Source: Lepas anatifera (Eukaryota > Arthropoda > Thecostraca > Lepadidae). From it: 64,000 nt of DNA. The stretch spans positions 996,501 through 1,060,500 of the forward strand of contig JAOTON010001574.1 of the NCBI GenBank assembly GCA_034440635.1, read 5' to 3'. The position numbers were made by a program, and so were the translations under genes. Positions within the stretch are counted from its first letter, which is position 1, and each line of letters starts with the position of its first letter. Of the stretch, positions 47,871-57,500 are shown one piece after another. The notes beneath the pieces were generated by a model, which did not search any database, was not told the DNA's origin, and was given only the letters and a program-made list of their open reading frames with translations.

Positions 47871-50780
47871 AAAACAAACAAACTAGTTAAGTGTCCATAT
47901 CATTCAAATTGACTATTCATAAACCGTTCTGCCTCATTTACGCCAAGTAAGTTTGCTTCTTCATCTGTTATTCCTTGCCCTCTTTCAAGGTAAAATAAGG
48001 TCACATGTCGAAAAATGTCAAGTCCGTATCGGAAGCAACTTAAGTAATTCATTGTTCATCTCATTTAAAAATAACAAATTGAAACACGTATCTGTAGTCG
48101 TTATTCGACAGTGTTATCACTAAGGTCACGCAAGGTCAAATCAAGGTCTTGAATGTAAAAAGGTCATGAAAGGTCTAACCTGATAAGAGTGATCCTCGAC
48201 GGTTGAAAGAAAATATTCTGGGCCAGTTCATGAGCAAATGCTGCAAAAGAACGATGAGAGACAGGAGCATTCACGTGAGAACGGGTACAGGCGCCCAAAT
48301 GATCCCAACATGCCTCCACTCTTGAGGTCATAACTCCGTGACATTGAAAGGTAGGAACAATTTTTCTCACAAAATATGCGCAATCAATGCCCCAGAGGCT
48401 ATACAACATTTCAAGGCTCTAACTTAAGAGGCTTGCTTTCAATTCTTGAAAAACTGGGGGGGGTTGCAACACTCCCTCCCTGTAGGTGGGAGGGACGATT
48501 TCGGACGTTCCGCCGTCATTCGCATTAACCATACAGTGAGTTACGACGGCACAGCTCCATAGTGACACCTAGTGTCATGTTTCAGAAGAAGAAAGCAGTA
48601 AATTTTGTGCAAGCCATATTTTTTTATTATTTTACGTAAAAGAGAATAACCAAATGTAAAAGTCCTATCACACGAATTTATAAATTTCACTGTAATGCGG
48701 GTCAAGGTCACCGTTCAAAAACTAGGTCACGGGGTCATGAGTTCAAATTTTCATAACTATACAAATCGAAGATAGCCAAATTGAAATTTGCAAAATGATG
48801 AACAAAAGAGTAAAATATCGTTACGATCATTAACAAATGGCAAAAATATAGGCTTTCAAAAAAATGCCTACATGGTGACCCCCGAAAAATTCCGGAGGCT
48901 ATATGTCATACCAAACTTTCAAGTATTTTTTGGACGCCATGGTTAGATTCTACACATTTGAAACCCCCTTGATACTAATTTTGGAGAGATTGAAAATAGA
49001 AGGGGTTTATTTTACAAAATTTTTGGACGATTTATGGTAGAATGAACCTGCTCCAAACTATCCAAGGAACATCCCAGATAATGGAATATGCATTATTTTT
49101 ACTTTTGTCATTATCATCCTCTATTACGGATATGGCCGGTTCAAAAAGTCGGACAGCATTGCAACCTTTATTTTTGTTTCCTCTTTGAGTTGGACACCAA
49201 AATCAAAACAAGATATATACCAACAAGCGAGGTCATTACATCAGCCTGTAAGACACAAGGCGATTCATGATGAACACTGCAACAAAGATGCAAATATTAC
49301 AAAGCTTGGTACGTATAACCATATCATAAAACAGTAACTGTTATATAAATACGATAAATATAACTGCCCGTTCAATCCACAAACATGAGGCAGTCCCAAA
49401 AAACGTTTACCAGCTTAACAAAGACGACTACTAGACACAGACATTTCGAAATTTATCGTGGCCTACAAAGGAGTCCTGGATATATCAATTATTTTGACAG
49501 AGGCCAGCGCTGGGCGCTCCCAGAACCTAATCAATTCCTCTGTGCTTGTCACAGATAGGCACTCACAGTGTTGACACAGCCACCGCGCTTAGAATAGGTC
49601 GCAAGAAGGAAACCAGCTAAACTGGGATGCTATTCGGAAAATGTCACAGACATTCTGAAAGATTCACATTTTTCTCGAAAGCGCGCTTTTAAGAAATATA
49701 AAATCATCAGCAGCCTTCGTAAATTCAGCGACGGTAACTTCACGAGTGAAAGCGATGCTTAGCTTAGCGGTTGAACTTTATGCTAAAATGAGCTAAGAGA
49801 CAGTGAGCCAAGAACCAGTGAGTTTCAAGTGGGCCAGGAGACAGTGTTTCACATAATCGTTCAGGATTGATCCAATAGATGATGAATTATTATGTCTTGT
49901 TGGTGAATCAAAGCTGGCTGAATCTGAATAAGAGCAAACACTATTTCCCTCACCCGAGAAGATGAACCATAAATAGTTTAATCATTTGGTATATTTATGT
50001 GTAATTATTTGCCCCATAGTCACACATTTTCGTTTAGATTCCGTAAGCATTGGCATAGGGTCAGAAATATGGTTGGTTCGAGCTTGAACTAGAGTCGGTG
50101 TCACTCCAAATCTGACTCAACTATGGCTCAAGCATATTTTGGGCTCTATTAGATAATCTACTCAATCAACCCAACGAAAGTGCAGGACATGTGGAGAGAC
50201 GACCTTTCGCAAATAAAGGAACACTTTCACTTGCATTTCACTCATTATATTGAGTCAGGTATAGCGATTACAATGTATGTAGAGTCACCTTTGAGCGACC
50301 AATAAGCCTGAGAGTAATGCTTTGAGTTGATTGATTCCTCTGATCTGAGTGTTCCTTATCCTTTCAATTTAGGATTTTAAACCCACAGCTTACAACATCG
50401 AAAGGAGGAAACATCGTGAGTCGCCTCTTAGCGGTACCCTCCAGTAATGCTGTGAAACATATACGCCGGCTACAAGAGCACATTCATTCTATTCAGGTAG
50501 AGGTACCAATCGTGAAGCCGTAATCATTCAATGGTATCATTCCGAGGAGCTGAGAACGAAGACAAATAAGTATGATGTTGTCTCATTTATCTCTCACCCA
50601 CGCATTTCGTTCAGTTAACTTCTTCTGCGGCAGCAGAAAAACTGTTACAGAGAACCAGTCTGTTTCTCTCGAGTTCATATACTTGTCAAAGAGAATACGT
50701 GAGCAGAACGATATGCGTCCGTGAGAGATAGAAACGGCATCCCTGTCATAATATTTCATCATCTACTAGCTCATTTTCTC
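47871..50780. other. Intergenic between LINE fragment and transporter copy D
   Basis: About 2.9 kb with no recognised gene. 48120-48180 and 48700-48745 contain AGGTCA/TGACC words as in the TGACCT-rich element family, probably old fragments. Confidence 0.45.
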
Positions 50781-50782
50781 GA

Positions 50783-50990
50783 TCACGAGATCGAGGGTGA
50801 CAACATGTCCTCAACTCCGACTGACTCCAAACACCAGCACTGCAGGAGCCTGTAGGGTGACATGTCCTCTACTCCGACTGACTCCAAACACCAGCACTGT
50901 TTGTGGCTAGCAAGCAGGAGCCTGTAGGGTGACGTGTCCTCTACTCCGACTGACTCCAAACACCAGCACTGTTTGTGGCTAGCAAGCAGG
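50783..50990 (-). repeat. ~70-bp minisatellite at the 3' end of transporter copy D
   Basis: Three units (CTCCGACTGACTCCAAACAC, then CAGCACTG, then AGCAGGAGCCTGTAGGGTGA). The first overlaps the last codons of copy D (SAGVWSQSE). It is homologous to the arrays after copies B and C. Confidence 0.88.
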
Positions 50991-52440
50991 AGGAGCCCAC
51001 GCCGGCTGACACAATACCATCCACAGCAGATATTGTTGAGATGACTGCCGCCGAAATGCCTGAGACAGCGACAGCGATCAGAAATACCCTCTCCCACATG
51101 GGCAGAGGCTTCCTCTTAGTCAGGGTCGCAGTAGCCTCACCGTCTATTTTGTGCTGAGTGTCCCACTCCAGTTTCAGTCTTATAATGACCGGCAGAATGT
51201 ATGCGCTAGCGGCCAGCGCAGTGGTGCCGATCAGGCCCATGACTCTTATGAAGTCAGGAATCAGCAAAACCAAGAGGAGTAGACAGCTCATAATGACCGT
51301 GCGCAAAATAATTCTGTAGACGCCAAATCTAAGCGGCGCATGAGCTATCTCCTCAATCTGCTGAAAGAACGGGTTTATGACGACGAAAAATGCGGTGGTT
51401 ATTTGCGTCATGTACAGCAGTTCCGCTGCTACTGGCAGGGTGCCTCCCACTCTGGAATGAAGTGTTGTCAGTATGTTTGGTCCCTGGTTGTCTCCCATAG
51501 CCCAGAAGCCCAGTGTCACCAGTGGAACGTACATACTGATTATGCCAGTATAGCTTAAAGTCGCCGATCGACTGAACAGACTCCGGTCTTTCATATCATT
51601 CTGTATGGTGGGAAATCCGAAGGCTCCTGCAAAGGCGAACATAATCGGTCCTAGCCCGCGGAAGAAGGAAAGAGCAGTCGGGGTGCTGTAGGTTGCGTCT
51701 TCGTAAAGTGCTGAAAAATTAGAAGCCATCGTAATCATTATCAACAACCATGTCAGACCAAAGGCTAACAGATTGACGATACCAATAAACTTGAAGTCTG
51801 CAGGAGTACCATGCCAAGATACAGGCGTCATAATCGCAACTATGACGATGGCCCAGTGACAGTAGGTCAGCGGGGTATACGGTGCCAGAAGCTGAGCCAA
51901 AATTTCTGACGCCAGGATGACGTAAACAATACAGGAGCCAACTGCACTTATGGCGACACAGACCACGGCGAAGACTGCTGCTGCCGGTCCCAGAGTTCTG
52001 GATACAAGCTCAGCATATGGTTTCCGGCATCGACCGGCCAGCTCAGGATGTCGCTCCTCGAGAATGAGCCAGCTGTTGGACAGGCAGAATCCGCAGTAGG
52101 CTGAGACGAGACCCACAATCAACACCAGAATGGGACCGATGAAGCCAGTTCTCGTGCAAGCGTAGGAAATCGCAATCATGCCCGCGCCGGCCAGGTCAGA
52201 CGTCAGAAACACCGCCGTCATTTTCCAGGAGAGGCGCGAGTGGTCCAGCGCTGCTGACGTCATCCTCAAAGCAGAAGTCACTGGCTTCACGGCACTTTGG
52301 AATACGGAGGTAGCACTGCGTATTCGCTGGTTTGTTCTTTGTGGACTTTCTCGGTCCGCTGCAGTCGCAGGCTGTTCAGGTGAAGGTACTCGTCCAGCAT
52401 CTCGTTCCGAGCTGGTTTTATCACGAGCGATGACTTTCAT
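50941..52440 (-). CDS. AAAP-family amino acid transporter, copy D (intronless)
   Basis: A single 499-codon frame, start ATG at 52440. The N-terminal tail (about 80 residues, Arg/Ser/Thr-rich) is unlike copies A-C. The carrier core is conserved: SDLAGAGMIAISY, TGFIGPILVLIVGLVSAYCG, CRKPYAELVSRTLGP, FPTIQNDMKDRS, then a C-terminal SCLLATNSAGVWSQSE. About eleven membrane segments are expected. The family is amino acid/auxin permease (Aa_trans); the substrate is unknown. The DNA for RKPYAELVSRTLGPAAAVF is almost identical to copy C while flanking parts differ more, so exchange with C is possible. It is intact. Confidence 0.9.
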   Translation of the reverse strand: MKVIARDKTSSERDAGRVPSPEQPATAADRESPQRTNQRIRSATSVFQSAVKPVTSALRMTSAALDHSRLSWKMTAVFLTSDLAGAGMIAISYACTRTGFIGPILVLIVGLVSAYCGFCLSNSWLILEERHPELAGRCRKPYAELVSRTLGPAAAVFAVVCVAISAVGSCIVYVILASEILAQLLAPYTPLTYCHWAIVIVAIMTPVSWHGTPADFKFIGIVNLLAFGLTWLLIMITMASNFSALYEDATYSTPTALSFFRGLGPIMFAFAGAFGFPTIQNDMKDRSLFSRSATLSYTGIISMYVPLVTLGFWAMGDNQGPNILTTLHSRVGGTLPVAAELLYMTQITTAFFVVINPFFQQIEEIAHAPLRFGVYRIILRTVIMSCLLLLVLLIPDFIRVMGLIGTTALAASAYILPVIIRLKLEWDTQHKIDGEATATLTKRKPLPMWERVFLIAVAVSGISAAVISTISAVDGIVSAGVGSSCLLATNSAGVWSQSE

Positions 52441-53483
52441 TGTCTTCTGTAGATTTGCAGGTCCCCAGTTGGGTGATTCGCGATATTGTTACGTCGCCTT
52501 CACTCTCAGTCGCCTTGATGTGATATCAACAAATGATTTTTTCTGGTCTTGGTTACCACACTTGTGTGACTGGGAACTAGCTGATGTTCTGCTGAGTAAA
52601 AAAAATAAGGCATCCGGTACCAATTCTAGCGAAAGACACAGAACACCCACTTCTTCAGCTCTACTTCTGTTTTTGGTAAAATCCTGACGAACACTTGATC
52701 ATTGATAACGCCCCGGCAGTTGCGGATGAAGATGCCCCGTTTGTTTCGTTACTGCAGTCCACGCCAAACCAGTCGATGGTGCATTGTATCGCTGCTATCA
52801 CCAGGCATCGTCAATGGCAGTGGGTGTTAGGGTGACGTAACTGGGCCGACGACACACACGCTGGTCTGGGTACAACACCCCGCCGGTTCAGCACCGACCC
52901 GCCGAGACACCAGTCCCTCCAGCACGCGCTTCGTCAGCACTGTGACGAAACCTGCCCCGTGCCACTTCCCGAGCACAGTTCGTGGATCGATATCAGGCGG
53001 AACTGTTAGCTTTACATGAATACATGTAAAGCTAGCTTTACATGAAGCACAGCTGCCACTAGATGCCATGAATTCACGGGGTTTATCTTTGATACATGCA
53101 AAATTCTATCAGTTGCATTTTTTATAATGTTTGTTCCATGAGGAAACACCACGGAGCGTATCCACGCCGGTTGCTGGACCACAGACATGTTTAATATCCG
53201 TAACATGACGTGTTTTGGGTCTTTTTAGTTGATGATGAGGTGAGAATGACTACTGACAGATGTGAGCATGATTTTTGTGTGTCCCACGTGGGAACACCAC
53301 GGTGAGGATTGACACCGGGCGCCGAAACACTTTCATGATGAGGTTAGGGTGACTGAAGATGAGAGCATGAAATTATGTGCGTCAGGCGTGGAAACACCAC
53401 AGCGCCACCTGACCTTGGGTGCTGAACCACAGACATGCATTCCGATGGAAGGCCAAGAAAAGAGCTGACAAAATATTTTCAAG
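52441..53483. other. Intergenic between copy D and PRXL2B
   Basis: It contains the copy D 5' flank. 53006-53031 is a short hairpin (AGCTTTACATG and CATGTAAAGCT). 53140-53440 has three loosely similar units with GGAACACCAC and GCTGAACCACAGACATG words, a decayed tandem repeat. No gene is recognised. Confidence 0.45.
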
Positions 53484-53489
53484 TTTATT
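53484..53489 (-). terminator. Candidate PRXL2B polyadenylation signal
   Basis: AATAAA on the minus strand, about 1.1 kb after the PRXL2B stop codon. It is the first clear one I noticed downstream of the SECIS. Use of this site is not shown. Confidence 0.25.
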
Positions 53490-54444
53490 CAGAAGCTTTT
53501 CAGTGCATCCTTGCATACGTGCAAGGCTTCCTCAATCATCCACAAGACCAACAGCATGAGCTGTTTAAGGTTAACAGTTAACACTGGACGATTATACAAG
53601 ACTATGGATAGGCATAGAAAACGACGAGGCAGATATAACGGGCCATTTATATGATTCCCATGTAATTACCCCCCTCCCCCGAAATACAGATATGCCACCG
53701 CATGCAAGGCAACGCCAAAATGGACGTGACGACTTCCGTCTCCTCTTGATCGGACGAGTTTACAGATCATCCAAGTTTAAACACCCTAATGACGTCGAAA
53801 ACAATATAGCAAACACACCAGCGATGTATGAAAAGCCCGCGAGCCATGAATGCTGGAGGAAACTGCCAAACCAGAGCAAAGCCTGCGACATATTTCGTGT
53901 ATCAATTATACATGCAAACCCTTTCAACATGGACACTAGTGCACAGTTCAAAACACAGATGGCAGCAGGGATACGCCGTGATTTCCAAAAGGCAGTGGCG
54001 ACTCAGCATTTTCTGCAGCTGCACTTGCGGAATGTTTTAGCAACTGAGATGACCACAAGAGAACAGAAACATAATCCTAATAACGGAACGGTCAAAACAA
54101 AGCCAGAATGCTTCGACACAAAATCGCCTTTCGTTATCCCAAAATAATACCCCGAAAGCAACGTGCAATCTACCTCAAGTATTGATTTCCCATGTCGCAG
54201 CCATAACCATTTGCTTCGCTACACTTAACCCCATAGCTGAGGCCTGTAAACAATTTCCTAAACAAATATATAACAAAATCATTAGACCAAAATAAAGACC
54301 ACAGCTTTCACACACTGAATCACAACCACCAGTAGCTAACACCCACATCAACATGTATCATCACCCCTAGGTGCGTTCCGCGCGCCCGGCCACAGCAGGG
54401 TGCGGGACAACCGAGCGCGACGCCGGTACAGAGGCCGCCGGCGC

Positions 54445-54517
54445 CGGCACGGGCGTGCCTCAGGGCACCGCCTGTCTGCAGCAGACTTTCAGCGGTACCC
54501 GTCATTTCACCGCGCCG
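54445..54517 (-). promoter_or_regulatory. SECIS element, form 2, in PRXL2B 3' UTR
   Basis: Read on the minus strand, from 54517 down. Helix I is CGGCGCGG (54517-54510) pairing with CCGTGCCG (54452-54445). An internal loop follows, then the quartet core ATGA (54505-54502) opposite TGA (54462-54460). Helix II pairs GGGTACCGC with GCGGTGCCC (nine pairs, one G-U). The AAA bulge is at 54489-54487, twelve nt after ATGA, and is capped by a mini-stem GTCTG/CAGAC. These are the conserved parts of eukaryotic SECIS elements, and the extra apical stem makes it form 2. It lies 94 nt after the TAG of PRXL2B, whose frame contains a TGA at a catalytic cysteine. Read by eye, not scored by software. Confidence 0.88.
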
Positions 54518-54598
54518 GCCGCCGCCGTCTCTGTCTCAGCCCCGCCCCGAACTGTCCGCACACAGCTGCAGCTCCAGCAGGTCGCTCAGCAGCTCTGC

Positions 54599-57500
54599 CT
54601 ACTGAGAGACGGCCTCCTCCACTTGGAGAGGCGGCTCGGCACCGCCGGAGCCGCCAGAGGAGATGCCCAGCGCCTGTGGAACAGCAGCAGACGGCGTGAG
54701 AAGGCGGGCTCGCCACCGCCGGAGCCGGAGCTTGGGCAACAGTATTTAACCTCTGCTGGGTCCAATTTTATATTAATAAAATTTCCACAGCCGATTTAAA
54801 ATATATGAAACATGGTCAAAATTTGAAATTTTGGCCGCCAGGTGGCACCCCTAGCCCATCATCAATTAAAAAAATTGGGATTTGAAGTTTTTGGGTCTGA
54901 TAAAACAAAATAAGATGGGCCGCTAAACTAATTTATCAAAAAATAAAACTCAGGGGGCGTTTGATGCACCCTAGTGTATAGTCGGCTTCACATCACATTA
55001 AATGACGACTATTGATCCCGCATTGGTGCTTCATTCACGAATGAGTGATAATCGACGAGCGCAAAGGAAGCTATTTTTACCATAACAATTTTTGAAAGCC
55101 AGTCTACTTTATAGCCATTTGCAGCAGTTGTCTTCTAGACCCAACACACACTAAATTCGTTTCCGTGGAAATTGAGGTCATCATTATGAATATGTTAGTT
55201 CTCGGGGGCGACTTGGATAATTTGGCACCCGTCGGAAAATACGGGCTCAATTTCAGACCATCGACTTTACAAACGTTATCATTTATTATTTACATATAAT
55301 CTTAAGTGTTGGGTCACCAGACTTTTAGGCGCACTCGTTAATCCCTTGGAGATATACGAACACATCACAGAAAATTCCATGATAATAGAGACTAGGACAG
55401 TTGTGAAATAGGCCTCCGAGTGAAGACGACAGACATTCGTACAGAACGCTCGGACATCTGTCCGTCCGCCGCAGCCGCAGTTGTCGAGTCGGCGGAGCCT
55501 CACTGACCCCCGCGCGCCGGGAGGGGGATGGAGGGGGGGCACAATCAGCCCGCCCGCTGCCGCCGACACGATACCACCGTCCAATCTGACCCCGTCGTCA
55601 GAAGGGGGGAGGGGAGGGGTGATAGACCAGTCCTGCACATCCAGCTAGTACTTACACGTCAGACTGACGCTCCCGGCAGCACTTACCAGCTCGTCTGACC
55701 TTACATGCTACGATATGAAAACATAATGCAAAGTGATGTTTGACGGTACCCCATTCTGTTTTGTAACTTACACACATTTCAAAGAGAATACAGAGCATGC
55801 GAATGTGCAAAGCACAAGGACAGCGTGGTGCACCATTAAATGCATGAAACATGAGCTACATGTAGATCTATACGACTTAAATGGAATGTGGCACCTAGGT
55901 CGAATCCAGGAATTTAGTGTAATTAGGCATACTTTTAGCAGACATTAATGAAACCACTCATGGTTTCTCTGGAAAATGTACAAGAAGCTCAATATTTTGA
56001 TTTTTAAAATACTCCTCTTGGAAAAGAAATAAATATCTGCCAGTGGATGATGTCACGATCTGGCAACCACTACCATACTTGAAACGCTTCAAGGGCTTCG
56101 ATTGGCTGATGCTCATCGTGACGTCAGCATCTGTCGTCACACCAGCAGCTCACAACAATGGCCGTCGGGCGAAAGGTACATGAGAGGTACATTTCGGGTA
56201 GATTTTAGGTTTTTTTCTACGGAAATATCGAGTTCCAAGACAAATGATATATTGAGTACCGGGTTTTCCGACTTGCTTTACAGCTTGGCTATCTCAGTTA
56301 AAATCACGTTATAAAGGTGCCACATTCCCTTTAAATGGCTTATGCTTTCTGTTATGCTGGTGCGGGTATTGCCCCCGGTCCTGTCTGGTCCCATTTAGTC
56401 ATCCCAAGGGAGAAAACTACAACATTGAATTGCACAGTTTTGTGTTTTTGATACCAGTCAGCACTTAAGATTCGGAAACCGTTTGCGGACTGCCATAATC
56501 TCATATGCTGCAGCATAAGGCAGGTAAGTAGCAATCGCTTAAGTGCGCAGCAGCTGAGGCTGCCTCGCTAGACACCCAGAATGCGGAGTACATGTCCCAC
56601 GGCATTTGAAGCCCCGATAGGACAGTCCTGTGTTCAAATATGAACAGATGTTATACTCGTGAAGAACCAAACAACGACGAGTGAAAGTGAGACTGGTGTA
56701 GGAGGAATATATTCTTGAAGAGCTTTAGAAAGGAGGTTGAACGTCTAGCTCCCTCTTGGAGATTGCCGACATAATCACTTCAAGGTATAAATGGGAAAAT
56801 AAATCAATAAAACAAAAGAAACATTACGATGGGCGAATGAATGCAACATTAAAAGACCTTAAAAACGCTGCGAGCAAGCAGTGTACGGATGGGGTGGTCA
56901 AATACAAACACTCTGAGGGCAAAGCGACAGTATATGCCCTTGGCGGTGTGCCTTTCAAGGCGGGACCAAAATAGTACTACCGTGACACATCTGCTTGTAA
57001 ATAAGCCCAGAAACAGGGCGCACCAGTCAATCTACCGCTTCCGTCACTCCCGAGACCAGGGGGCGGTCTCGAGGCCATAGAACCCCAGGTTAGATTAAGT
57101 TAAAAAACTTCCAAATCTAAAAAATGAAGCGATTCTGTACAGATAAGAACCAGAGCTTTTGAACAAAGCGGCTTGTAAGGAAATCCTAGCTGTAGTTTAG
57201 TTCCTCCGCCCGCTAAAAAACAGCTCTCCATACGCTGAGGCTGCAAACAGCCTGCGGCATGAAAAAGGCTGACGCCGCTGTTTCAAACCGCAACACAACT
57301 TAGTATTGCAAGGGGCACTACTACTTGAAAACCTGATCGGTTGCTGGGCAGACTGACCTTCAGGATGGCACTGTTCTCCACGTGGTCGGCGGGCCCGTCC
57401 TGCTTGAACTCCAACAGAAGCTGTTTACCCCCGCGCTAACGACAATGGTGCCGCCCATCAGAAAGCCGTCCCCCTTCAGGTCACCCTCGATCTTCATACT

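Noticed and set aside
53692..54147. 151-codon plus-strand frame
   Set aside because: It lies antisense to the likely PRXL2B 3' UTR, has no recognisable domain and no splice or promoter support.
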